Origin: JAYREN01 sp963663375
GTDB lineage: Bacteria > Acidobacteriota > Holophagae > Holophagales > Holophagaceae
Length of the DNA: 64,000 nucleotides
Direction: 5' to 3'
NCBI GenBank assembly: GCA_963663375.1
Contig: OY760195.1
Span: forward strand, 2,418,001-2,482,000
The position numbers and the translations under genes are program-made. Numbering within the stretch: position 1 is the first letter of the stretch; each line of letters opens with the position of its first letter. Below, in pieces: positions 31,775 through 39,904 of this stretch. The notes beneath the pieces were generated by a model that saw nothing but the letters and a program-made list of their open reading frames with translations, was not told the origin of the DNA and did not search any database.

Positions 31775-33406
31775 TCAGGCTTCGTCCATGAAGGGATACT
31801 GCACGCCCGTCGGCGGCGCGAAGCATTCCTTGATGGTGCGGGGCGAGGTCCAGCGGATCAGGTTGAGGAAGCTGCCGGCCTTGTCGTTGGTGCCCGAGGC
31901 CCGGGCGCCGCCGAAGGGCTGGTGGCCCACCATGGCGCCGGTGCACTTGTCGTTGATGTAGAAGTTCCCCGCAGTGTTCGCCAGCGCCTCGGTCAGATGA
32001 TTGATGACGTAGCGATCCCGCGCGAAGAGGGCCCCGGTGAGGGCATAGGGAGAAGTCTGGTCGAGGGTCTGGAGGGTTTCTTCCAGCTTGGCGTCCTCGT
32101 AGACGTAGACGGTGAGAACCGGCGCGAAGATCTCCTCCTCCATGGAGACGAAGTGAGGATCGGAGGTGACGACGACGGTGGGCTCGATGAAGTAGCCCAC
32201 GGACTTGTCGCCCTTGCCACCAGAGATGATCTCGGCCTTGTCCGAGGCCCGCGCCAGTTCGATGTAGCGCATGGTGTTGTCGAAGCTGTTCTCGTCGATG
32301 ACGGCATTCATGAAATTGCGGAAGTCCCGCACATCACCCATGCGAATCTGGCCCAGGAGGTCCAGCATCAGAGCCTTCAGCTCGGGCCAGCGAGAGGCGG
32401 GAGCATACACCCGCGAGCAGGCGGAGCACTTCTGGCCCTGGTACTCGAAGGCGGCTCGCACAATGGCCGTGGCGGCCTGAGGGAGTTCCGCCGAGTTGTG
32501 TACGAAGATGTAGTCCTTGCCACCGGTCTCCCCCACGAGCCGGGGGTAGATCCGGTACTTGCCCACGTTGTCGGCGATGGTCTTCCACATGGAATTGAAG
32601 GTGCCCGTGGAGCCCGTGAAGTGAAGCCCCGCGAGGCTCTCGTGCGCCAGCACCACCTTGCCGATGACCGAGCCTTTCGAAGGCACAAAGTTGATGACGC
32701 CATCGGGCAGACCCGCTTCCTTGTAGAGCTGCATCAGGTAGTAGTTGGACAGGATGGAGGTGGAGGCGGGTTTCCACACTACCGTGTTGCCCATGATGGC
32801 GGGGGCCGTGGCCAGGTTGGCCCCGATGGCCGTGAAGTTGAAGGGCGTGACGGCGAAGACGAAGCCTTCCAGGGCCCGGTAGTGCACGCGATTCCAAGTG
32901 TGGCTGTTTGAGGTGGGCTGGTTGCGGTAGATCTGCTCCATAAACTTGGCGTTGTAGCGGAAGAAATCCGCTGTCTCGCAGGTGGAGTCGATCTCGGCCT
33001 GATAGGCGTTCTTGGACTGGTTCAGCATGGTGGCGGCGTTCAGGATGTAGCGGTACTTGGACGAAATGAGGCTCGCCATCTTGTGGAAGATGGCCGCCCG
33101 ATCCTCCCAGGGCATGGCCTCCCAGTCGTGCTTGGCCTTGAGGGCGGCCTCGATGGCCAGCTTGATCTCGGCTTCACCGGCCTCGTGGTACTGGGCCAAC
33201 ACATGCCCGTGCTCATGAGGACAGACGGCCTTCTGCAGCTTGCCCGTGCGGATCTCCTTGCCGCCGATGATGAGGGGTATGTCCAGTTCCAGGTTGTATT
33301 GGCGGTCCAGTTCGGCCTTCAGCAGGGCCCGTTCCCGGGAGCCCGGTGCATAGGTCTGGACCGGTTCGTTGTTGAAGTCAGGCAGATTGAAGATGGCGTT
33401 GGTCAT
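31775..33406 (-). CDS. pruA: L-glutamate gamma-semialdehyde (1-pyrroline-5-carboxylate) dehydrogenase
   Basis: 543 residues of the mitochondrial/single-domain P5CDH type. It oxidises glutamate semialdehyde with NAD+ to glutamate, the second step of proline catabolism. The start is MTNAIFNLPDFNNEPVQTY at 33406, with GAGGAAA just before. Motifs are FAVTPFNFTAIGANLATAP (NAD-binding), LVGETGGKD with the general base Glu, and the catalytic Cys in YQGQKCSACSRVY. No proline dehydrogenase is nearby. Placement between tupA and tupB in a tungstate cluster is odd and may be insertion or a shared aldehyde-oxidation context. Confidence 0.93.
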   Translation of the reverse strand: MTNAIFNLPDFNNEPVQTYAPGSRERALLKAELDRQYNLELDIPLIIGGKEIRTGKLQKAVCPHEHGHVLAQYHEAGEAEIKLAIEAALKAKHDWEAMPWEDRAAIFHKMASLISSKYRYILNAATMLNQSKNAYQAEIDSTCETADFFRYNAKFMEQIYRNQPTSNSHTWNRVHYRALEGFVFAVTPFNFTAIGANLATAPAIMGNTVVWKPASTSILSNYYLMQLYKEAGLPDGVINFVPSKGSVIGKVVLAHESLAGLHFTGSTGTFNSMWKTIADNVGKYRIYPRLVGETGGKDYIFVHNSAELPQAATAIVRAAFEYQGQKCSACSRVYAPASRWPELKALMLDLLGQIRMGDVRDFRNFMNAVIDENSFDNTMRYIELARASDKAEIISGGKGDKSVGYFIEPTVVVTSDPHFVSMEEEIFAPVLTVYVYEDAKLEETLQTLDQTSPYALTGALFARDRYVINHLTEALANTAGNFYINDKCTGAMVGHQPFGGARASGTNDKAGSFLNLIRWTSPRTIKECFAPPTGVQYPFMDEA

Positions 33407-33441
33407 GGTTTCCTCGGGAAGGCTAGGTGGAAGCGGTGGGG

Positions 33442-34275
33442 CTATTCGTCCTTCTTCCCGGCGTCGGGGAAGAAGAGAGGAGCCCCGAACCTTTCGATGC
33501 CGAAGGCGGCGATGATCCGCTGGGCCTCTTTCGACACCAGGAAATCCCCGAAGGCCTTGGCACCCGGCGTATTCACCTTGGGGAATCGGGCGGGGTTCGC
33601 CGCGATGACGTGGTAGAGGTTGAGAAGGTTCGCATCCCCTTCGCTGAGGATGGCCAGTCCCAGGCTCTTGCGCAGGGCCAGGTACGTGCCTCGGTCGGCC
33701 AGGGTGTAGGCGTTCTTTTCGGCGGCCACGTTCAGGGTCTGGCCCATGCCCAGGCCTGTCTGCTGGTACCACTTCTGGCCTTCGGGAGTCACTCCAGCGG
33801 CTTTCCAGAGCTTCTTCTCCTGGGCGTGGGTGCCGGAATTGTCGCCCCTGGAGACAAAGACGGCGGCGGTGCTTGCGATCCTTCGGAAACCCTCGAGGGC
33901 CGAGGCCGCGGCCTTGATGCCCGCGGGATCCGTGGGCGGGCCCACGACGATGAAATCGTTGTGCATGACCCGCCGCCGTTCTTTGCCAAAGCCATCGGCG
34001 ATGAATTTCTTTTCCGCCTCCGGGGAATGCACCAGGAGAACATCCGCCTCACCCCGCTGGCCCATGGCCATGGCCTGGCCCGAGCCCACCGCGATGGTCT
34101 TCACCCGGAAGCCGGACTGTTTTTCGAAGGGGGGCACCAGTGCGTCCAGCAGGCCGGAATCCTGAGTGCTCGTGGTGGTGGCGAGGATGATGTCCTTCTG
34201 GGGCGGTGCGGCCTGGGCCTGGGGCGCGAAGGGCAGGGCGATCCAGGCAAGGGTGAGGGCAAGGCGCTTCAGCAT
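33442..34275 (-). CDS. tupA: Tungstate-binding periplasmic protein, TupA1
   Basis: 277 residues with a signal peptide (MLKRLALTLAWIALPFAPQAQAA). The oxyanion motif TTTSTQDSG lies just after cleavage, and SRGDNSGTHAQE is the second conserved segment. VLLVHSPEAEKKFIADGFG matches the family. TupA proteins bind tungstate far more tightly than molybdate, and the TTTS motif is a family hallmark. It lies 31 bp after tupA2 and upstream of pruA-tupB-tupC, all minus strand. Confidence 0.92.
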   Translation of the reverse strand: MLKRLALTLAWIALPFAPQAQAAPPQKDIILATTTSTQDSGLLDALVPPFEKQSGFRVKTIAVGSGQAMAMGQRGEADVLLVHSPEAEKKFIADGFGKERRRVMHNDFIVVGPPTDPAGIKAAASALEGFRRIASTAAVFVSRGDNSGTHAQEKKLWKAAGVTPEGQKWYQQTGLGMGQTLNVAAEKNAYTLADRGTYLALRKSLGLAILSEGDANLLNLYHVIAANPARFPKVNTPGAKAFGDFLVSKEAQRIIAAFGIERFGAPLFFPDAGKKDE

Positions 34276-34306
34276 GATGTGCTCCCGTGGGTTTGGACTC
34301 GATTCA

Positions 34307-35143
34307 CTACTTGGATGCCTTGGCTTCCGGCGAGAAGAGGGGCGCGCCGAACTTTTCCTGGCCGAAGGTGGCGATGAGCTTCTGGCCCTTGGCCGAGTCC
34401 GTCAGCCAGGCCACGAAGGCCATGGCCTCGGGGTAATGGACCCGGGGGAATCTGGTGGGGCTGACGGGGATCAAGGAAATGTGGTTCAGCAGGGCCTCGT
34501 CTCCTTCCACCAGAACGGCGAGGCGGATGCGGCTCTTGGCGCCGAGGTAGCTGGCGCGATCGATGACGGTGTAGGCCTCCTTCTGGTCCGTGTAGAGCAG
34601 GGTGGCGCTATTGCCCTCACTGCCCCGCTCGAAGACCTGGTAACCGGGGCCCGAGGGTTTCAGGCCCGCCTTGGCCCAGAGTTCCATCTCGGCCACATGG
34701 GTGCCCGATTTATCCCCCCGGCTCACAAAGGGGGCGCCCTTTTCCAGGAGTTTGGCCAGGGCCTCGTTGACCTTCTTCAGGCCCCGGATGCCCGCCGGGT
34801 CGGAAGCGGGACCGACGATGACGAAATCGTTGTACATCAACGGAATACGCTCCGTGCCGAAACCTTCCGCGATGAACTTCTCCTCCAGACTCTTCGCGTG
34901 GACCAGCACCAGATCGACACTGCCCTGACGGGCCAGATCCAGGGCCGCGCCCGTGCCCGCGCCTACGTGGCGTACGCGGATGCCGCTCTCCCGTTCGAAT
35001 TGGTCTTCCAGGAGCGCCACGATGCCCGAGTCGATGGGGCCGATGGTGCTGGCCATGAGCAACATGCGGCCCGGCTCCTCGGCCCGGAGGGCGGTCACGG
35101 AAAGCAGCAGCGCGAGGGCGTGGATCGTCTTCCTCAGAACCAT
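34307..35143 (-). CDS. TupA-like periplasmic binding protein lacking the TTTS motif
   Basis: 278 residues with a signal peptide (MVLRKTIHALALLLSVTALRA). Clearly a paralogue of the next gene: VLVHAKSLEEKFIAEGFG and FVSRGDKSGTHVAEME are shared. At the first anion site the paralogue reads MASTIGPIDSG where the partner has TTTSTQDSG, so two of the Thr/Ser ligands are missing. It may bind a different oxyanion, have lower affinity, or act as a sensor. It is first in the transport operon, downstream of a candidate ModE site. Confidence 0.88.
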   Translation of the reverse strand: MVLRKTIHALALLLSVTALRAEEPGRMLLMASTIGPIDSGIVALLEDQFERESGIRVRHVGAGTGAALDLARQGSVDLVLVHAKSLEEKFIAEGFGTERIPLMYNDFVIVGPASDPAGIRGLKKVNEALAKLLEKGAPFVSRGDKSGTHVAEMELWAKAGLKPSGPGYQVFERGSEGNSATLLYTDQKEAYTVIDRASYLGAKSRIRLAVLVEGDEALLNHISLIPVSPTRFPRVHYPEAMAFVAWLTDSAKGQKLIATFGQEKFGAPLFSPEAKASK

Positions 35144-35186
35144 CGGGCACCTCCCAAGAAACCCTGCGATGGGGGCCGCAGTCTAC

Positions 35187-35212
35187 CGATAGTTTTCAAT
35201 GGATATATCGAT
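35187..35212 (-). promoter_or_regulatory. Candidate ModE-type operator upstream of tupA2
   Basis: Imperfect palindrome with CGATA (35187-35191) and TATCG (35206-35210); the plus strand reads CGATAGTTTTCAATGG then ATATATCGAT. It lies 44-69 bp before the tupA2 start. The AT-rich arms stand out in this GC-rich region. A ModE-like gene is adjacent. Confidence 0.45.
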
Positions 35213-35248
35213 CCCTGCAACCCATTCCTTCGGAACCCTGGAACCTGT

Positions 35249-35629
35249 TCAGGCCTGCCGGGGCTGGTCCGCCAGGAGTCTCCGGAATTCGCTCAACTCC
35301 TTCTCGATGGCTGCCTTGGCCAGGGATTGGATGTTCCGGTACTGCCGGAGCGCCTCGCGACCCGTTTCCGTGACACGCGCTCCCCCGCCCTTGGCGCCGC
35401 CCTTGACGGCCTCGACCACCGGCTTGGCGAAGCACCGGTTCATTTCGTCCACCAGCAGCCAGGCCTTGCGGTAGCTCATGCCCAGGTGCCTGCCGGCGGC
35501 GGCGATGGAGCCCGCGACGGCGATGGCTTCCAGCAGGTCGGCCTTGCCTTGGCCCATGGCGATCTCGTCGCCACAGGCGATGCGGATGCGGATGGAGGCG
35601 AGGGGCGCGGGATCATGGGGCATGGTCAC
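35249..35629 (-). CDS. ModE N-terminal-type winged-helix regulator
   Basis: 126 residues. The winged helix matches ModE/LysR-type DNA-binding domains: LLEAIAVAGSIAAAGRHLGM, then SYRKAWLLVDEMNRCF, and KGGGARVTETGREALRQY. The MOP oxyanion domain of full-length ModE is missing, so metal sensing must come from elsewhere or another protein. It is upstream of the tup genes on the same strand and divergent from moeA. Regulation of tungstate uptake and possibly the AOR operon is inferred. Confidence 0.87.
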   Translation of the reverse strand: MTMPHDPAPLASIRIRIACGDEIAMGQGKADLLEAIAVAGSIAAAGRHLGMSYRKAWLLVDEMNRCFAKPVVEAVKGGAKGGGARVTETGREALRQYRNIQSLAKAAIEKELSEFRRLLADQPRQA

Positions 35630-35689
35630 CTTCCGAGTGAAACCATCCTAGCGGGGTGAATGCTAAGATCGGAGCCTTCCGGAGCCACC

Positions 35690-36919
35690 ATGCCCAGATT
35701 CCTCGAAGCACGGCAGATGGTGCTGGATCGCATCGTCAAGCTCCCCACCCGTGAGGTGCCCTTGGGGGAGGCCCTGGGACGGGCGGTGGCCCAGGACCTC
35801 CGTGCCGTGGATCCGGTGCCGCCCTTCACGAATTCGGCCATGGATGGCTTCGCCCTGCGGGCGGTGGACGTGGTCGGCGCCTCGGCCGATGCGCCGGTGC
35901 GCCTGCGGGTTTCGGGTGAACTGGCGGCAGGCCAGACGGCCAACGGGCCGGTGGAGCCGGGCTCGGTCCTGCGCATCATGACCGGGGCGCCTATGCCGCA
36001 GGGGGCCGACGCCATGGTGCCCCTGGAGTGGACCCGCCACGGGGCGGATTGGGTCGAGGTGAGTAGGCCTCTGCGGGCAGGCGCGAATATCCGCCTGCTG
36101 GGGGAAGACATCCCGCAGGGCGGGCTCGTCGTGGCGGCGGGTGCGTCCCTGGGGCCAGGGGAAATCGGAGTGCTGGCGGCCACGGGCTTCGCCCGGGTTC
36201 CGGTGGTCACGGCGGCCCGGGTCGCGATCATCACCACCGGGGACGAACTCGTGGATTGCGGTGCCACGCCGGGGCCTGGACAGATCCGGGACGCCAATCT
36301 CCCCGCACTCTGCGCTCAGGTTTCGACCTTCGGGGCGACGCCCGTGCCCTTTGCCCGCATTCCAGACCAGCAGGCCCAGGTGGAAGCCGCGATCCGAGGC
36401 GCCCTGGCCTCCGCGGATATGGTCCTCACCACCGGTGGGGTCTCCGTGGGGGATTGGGACTTCGTCAAACCGGTGCTCGAAAACCTCGGCGCGGAGCCGA
36501 TCTTCTGGCGGGTGGATCAGAAGCCGGGCGGCCCTCTTGGATTCTGGATGCTCGAAGGGAAGCCGATCTTCGGCATCCCGGGCAATCCCGTGGCGGCCAT
36601 GGTGATGGTGGAGGAATATGTGCGACCGGCCCTGCGCAAGATGATGGGCTTCCGCCACCTCCACCGGCCCGAATGCACGGCGCTCCTGGACAAGCCCTGG
36701 CGCAAGAGCTCACCGGACGGGCGGGTGCACTTCCTCCGGGCCATCCTGCGGGAAGAGGATGGGCTACGGCGGGCTGCCCTCACGGGGCCCCAGGGCTCGG
36801 GCATCCTCTCGTCCATGCTGCGGGCCAACGCGCTGGCCCTGATTCCCGAGGGCCAGACCGCGGTCGAGGCGGGGGGTGGCGTGCAGTTGCACCTGACCGG
36901 ACTCCCCGAGGATCACTGA
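35690..36919 (+). CDS. moeA: Molybdopterin molybdotransferase (MoeA)
   Basis: 409 residues, inserting Mo or W into the adenylated pterin. The start is ATG at 35690 (MPRFLEARQMVLDR) with GGAG just ahead. Features are PPFTNSAMDGFALRA, RIMTGAPMPQGADAMVPLEW, GPGEIGVLAATG, IITTGDELVD, TTGGVSVGDWD and GIPGNPVAAMV. It is divergent from the ModE-like gene and convergent with DUF4342. Its place by the tungstate genes suggests a dedicated copy for the AOR cofactor. The genes for earlier steps (moaA, moaC, moaE, mogA) are not in the window. Confidence 0.95.
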   Translation: MPRFLEARQMVLDRIVKLPTREVPLGEALGRAVAQDLRAVDPVPPFTNSAMDGFALRAVDVVGASADAPVRLRVSGELAAGQTANGPVEPGSVLRIMTGAPMPQGADAMVPLEWTRHGADWVEVSRPLRAGANIRLLGEDIPQGGLVVAAGASLGPGEIGVLAATGFARVPVVTAARVAIITTGDELVDCGATPGPGQIRDANLPALCAQVSTFGATPVPFARIPDQQAQVEAAIRGALASADMVLTTGGVSVGDWDFVKPVLENLGAEPIFWRVDQKPGGPLGFWMLEGKPIFGIPGNPVAAMVMVEEYVRPALRKMMGFRHLHRPECTALLDKPWRKSSPDGRVHFLRAILREEDGLRRAALTGPQGSGILSSMLRANALALIPEGQTAVEAGGGVQLHLTGLPEDH

Positions 36920-37183
36920 CTATTCGGTCTTCTCCACCACGACGGTCATCCGGGTAGCCACGGCCGCAATGGCGCCCACCGCCGCGAGGACCGGCAGCAG
37001 CGCCACACCCACCACCCCCATGGTCAGGGGGATCTCGATGAGCGTCTTGCCTTCCTCGTTCTTCAGGATGATTCGCCTGATATTGCCCTGGTGGATCAGT
37101 TCCTTGATTTTGTCGAGAACCATCCCGCCATCGAGCTTGAATTCCTCGGTGCGGGTTCTCTGGGGGTCGTTTTCCGGGGACAT
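36920..37183 (-). CDS. DUF4342-domain protein
   Basis: 87 residues matching DUF4342: EEFKLDGGMVLDKIKELIHQ, GNIRRIILKNEEGKTLIEIP, LTMGVVGVALLPVLAAVG. The N-terminal part resembles a UBA/TS-N-like helical domain; a hydrophobic C-terminal hairpin may be membrane-associated. Function is unknown. It ends one base away from the moeA stop (tail to tail). Confidence 0.85.
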   Translation of the reverse strand: MSPENDPQRTRTEEFKLDGGMVLDKIKELIHQGNIRRIILKNEEGKTLIEIPLTMGVVGVALLPVLAAVGAIAAVATRMTVVVEKTE

Positions 37184-37251
37184 GGGGGACTCCGCTGATC
37201 CATCAGGGGGTTTCGCGCCAGCGCACCGGCGCCATCTGATACAACGAGGGT

Positions 37252-37671
37252 ATGAGGTCTGACTCTTCCGAACCAGCTGTCGTACCGCCCTCTCGAATTC
37301 CCGGGGCGCGGGCCCTGCAAGTGGCGCTGCGCAGTGTGCATATCGCGGCGATGGCCCTGGTGTTGGGGGGAATCGCCCACGGTGCCGGTTTCGAGACGCT
37401 GCGCACGCCGATCCTCTGGACCGTCCTGAGCGGCGTGTTGCTCCTGGCGGTGGATCTGGCCCGGCGCTGCCTCGTGCTCAGTCAGGGGAGCGGCCTGGCG
37501 CTGTTCCTCAAATTGGGGCTTTTGGGCCTTGGAAACCTCTTCCCCGCCGAACGGCTGGAGTGGTACCTGGCAGCGACCCTGGTGGCCTCCATCGGCTCGC
37601 ACATGTCCGGGGATTGGCGGCACTTCTCCCTTCTCAAGGGCCGGGTGCTGGGATTCGGCGATCGAGAATGA
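37252..37671 (+). CDS. Four-helix membrane protein of unknown function
   Basis: 139 residues with four predicted membrane helices (VHIAAMALVLGGIAHGAG, PILWTVLSGVLLLAVDLA, LALFLKLGLLGLGNLF, WYLAATLVASIGSHM). A conserved-looking HMSGDWRHFS follows the last helix. The architecture resembles small DUF-type copper-resistance/CopD-like or cytochrome-b-like proteins but no motif decides it. Start at ATG 37252. It lies 63 bp before the transpeptidase-Mur ligase gene. Confidence 0.65.
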   Translation: MRSDSSEPAVVPPSRIPGARALQVALRSVHIAAMALVLGGIAHGAGFETLRTPILWTVLSGVLLLAVDLARRCLVLSQGSGLALFLKLGLLGLGNLFPAERLEWYLAATLVASIGSHMSGDWRHFSLLKGRVLGFGDRE

Positions 37672-37734
37672 CGCGCGCCTCCGGCTGAAGGCGAGGCCGT
37701 TTCGCGGGTGACGCCCTTGGGGTACCCTCGGCCC

Positions 37735-39654
37735 ATGGTCGATCCCGTTTCCGCCGCCCGCTACCGCGCCCTGGCGCTCTCGGCCCTGCTCCGCCCGGAG
37801 TGCCCCTGGCGGGACTTACCGGAACGGCTCCTGGTGGTGGACGTGGCCCGGCAGCGCATGGGGATGCGGGTGGATGGTCACTGGCATTCCGAATATGTCA
37901 TCTCGACGGCCCGGAATGGCATCGGGTGCGAGGAGGGCTCGTACAAGACGCCACCCGGATGGCATCGCGTTCACGGCAAGTTCGGCGCAGATGAGCCCCT
38001 GGGGATGGTCTTCCGCTGCAAGATCGCCACGGGGGAAGTCTGGCAGGGCATGCAGGGCCTGGACAATGACCTGATCCTCAGCCGGGTGCTCACCCTGGAT
38101 GGTCTGGAAGCGGGCGTGAACCGGGGCCCCGGCCGGGACACCCTGGCCCGGTACATCTACATTCACGGCACCAATCAGGAGCATCAGTTGGGCGCACCGG
38201 TGTCCCACGGCTGCCTGCGCATGGCCAATGCGGATGTGATCGAGCTCTTCGAGAAGGCGGAAGTGGGCGATGCCCTGGTGGTGGTCGATGAGCCTGAGGG
38301 ATATCTGGGCCGCTTGCATTTCGCCGGGGTGGCGGGCAGCGGAATGAGCGCCCTGGCCCAGTTCCTGGCCATGAAGAGGTGGCCCGTCAGCGGCAGCGAC
38401 CGGGCCTTCGATCGAGGCCAGTTCCCCGAAGCCCGTGCCCGCCTGGAGAAACTGGGCATCCAGATCCTGCCCCAGGATGGCAGTGGCGTGGCGGGGGATT
38501 GCAGTGGCGTGGTGTATTCCACGGCGGTGGAGGAGACGGTTCCGGATTTCGCCGAGGCCAGGCGCCTTGGCGTGCCGCTCATCCACCGCTCCGAACTGCT
38601 GGCCCACCTCGTGGCCTCTCACCGGACCATCGCCATCACGGGCACCAGCGGCAAATCCACCACGGCGGCCATGGTCTTCGAGCTGCTGCGGGTCACGGGC
38701 CGGAAGCCCTCCATCATTACCGGCGGCGACCTGGTGGCCCTCCAGGCCGAGGGGCTCTGGGGCAATGCCTGGGTGGGAGACTCCAATCTGCTGGTCATCG
38801 AAGCCGACGAGAGCGATGGCTCCGTGGTGCGCTACGAACCGGCGGTGGGGGTGGTGCTGAACCTGCAGAAGGACCACAAGGAAGAATCGGAAGTGATGGA
38901 GATGTTCCGGGTCTTCCGGGGTCGCCTGAAAGAGGGACTCGTCGTGGGCGAGGCCGACAATTTGTCGGAACTGGCATCGGGCGCGGTGGTCTTCGGCTTC
39001 GAGGCGGGGGCCCAGGTGCGCGGGGAGGCGATCGTACTGGGGGCCGAGGGGTCCACCTTCCGGGTGGGGGCGGTGGATTTCCGCCTGCCGGTGCCCGGCC
39101 GCCACAACATCGAGAATGCCCTGGCGGCCTTGGCGGCCTGCGGGGCGGTAGGGGTGCCCCTAGAGGATCTGGTCGAACCCCTGGCTCATTTCCAGGGGGT
39201 GGGGCGGCGCTTCCAGGTACTCGGGGAAAGGCGGGGTGTCCGGGTGGTGGATGACTTCGGCCACAATCCCGCCAAGGTCGCGGCCTCCCTGCGGACGGCC
39301 CGGATTCGCGCGGAGCGCGTGCTGGCGGTCTTCCAGCCCCACGGTTACGGCCCCATGCGGTTCCTCCGTCCGGATTTCGTGGCCGCCTTCGCGGCGGAGC
39401 TGCGTCCCGAGGATCGACTCTGGATGCTGGAGATCTTCTACGCCGGGGGCACGGCCCTCCGGGATTTCTCCTCGGCCGATGTGGTGGCCGAAATTGCGGC
39501 CCGGGGGGTTCGGGCGGAATTCGCCCCCAGTCGGGAGGCCCTCGTCGCCCGCATTGCCGCCGAGGCCCGGGCGGGGGATCTGGTGCTGGTGATGGGGGCG
39601 CGGGACCCTTCACTCACGGATTTCACCAAGGCGATCCTTTCGGCACTGACGTGA
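37735..39654 (+). CDS. L,D-transpeptidase (YkuD) fused to a MurC/Mpl-type Mur ligase
   Basis: 639 residues from ATG 37735 (a GTG at 37708 is possible). Residues of about 30-185 are a YkuD catalytic domain with HGTNQE at 144-149 and the nucleophile motif SHGCLRM (C160). The rest is a Mur ligase: GVAGSGMSAL at 198-207, P-loop GTSGKST at 303-309, EADESDG at 356-362, HNIENALAALAA, and DDFGHNP at 506-512. MurC adds L-Ala to UDP-MurNAc and Mpl adds recycled tripeptide; the domain looks nearest these. L,D-transpeptidases are normally exported but no signal peptide is present, so the fused chain seems cytoplasmic. Confidence 0.88.
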   Translation: MVDPVSAARYRALALSALLRPECPWRDLPERLLVVDVARQRMGMRVDGHWHSEYVISTARNGIGCEEGSYKTPPGWHRVHGKFGADEPLGMVFRCKIATGEVWQGMQGLDNDLILSRVLTLDGLEAGVNRGPGRDTLARYIYIHGTNQEHQLGAPVSHGCLRMANADVIELFEKAEVGDALVVVDEPEGYLGRLHFAGVAGSGMSALAQFLAMKRWPVSGSDRAFDRGQFPEARARLEKLGIQILPQDGSGVAGDCSGVVYSTAVEETVPDFAEARRLGVPLIHRSELLAHLVASHRTIAITGTSGKSTTAAMVFELLRVTGRKPSIITGGDLVALQAEGLWGNAWVGDSNLLVIEADESDGSVVRYEPAVGVVLNLQKDHKEESEVMEMFRVFRGRLKEGLVVGEADNLSELASGAVVFGFEAGAQVRGEAIVLGAEGSTFRVGAVDFRLPVPGRHNIENALAALAACGAVGVPLEDLVEPLAHFQGVGRRFQVLGERRGVRVVDDFGHNPAKVAASLRTARIRAERVLAVFQPHGYGPMRFLRPDFVAAFAAELRPEDRLWMLEIFYAGGTALRDFSSADVVAEIAARGVRAEFAPSREALVARIAAEARAGDLVLVMGARDPSLTDFTKAILSALT

Positions 39655-39742
39655 ACGAGGGGGACCGCCCGGTCGCCCAGCGCCCTCTACGTTCCCCCCT
39701 CGTGTTCCCCCACGTGTTGCCCGGGCCAAGCCCAAACAACAC
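39653..39742. repeat. Post-stop dispersed repeat, copy A
   Basis: Shares with 55775-55917 two blocks: GGGGGACCGCCCGGTCGC at the left, and a right block including CCCCTCGTG, CACG and TGCCCGGGCCAAGCCC. It begins at the stop codon of the fusion gene. GAGGGGG (left) can pair with CCCCCTC, forming a long hairpin. The two copies differ by a 50-60 bp insert in copy B. Confidence 0.7.
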
Positions 39743-39904
39743 ATCTGTAGCCTTGGACAATCGACGAGAAACCCCGTAGAATAAGGGCTTCTCGCGAGAG
39801 CAGGCTCCGCCTTCTTCCTGAATGGGCGCCGCCTCGCAGCTTCCGGCCGAGCCGGATGCCCCGCCAACCAAGGCAGCGCGGAACGCGCGCACGAAAGGAC
39901 ATCA

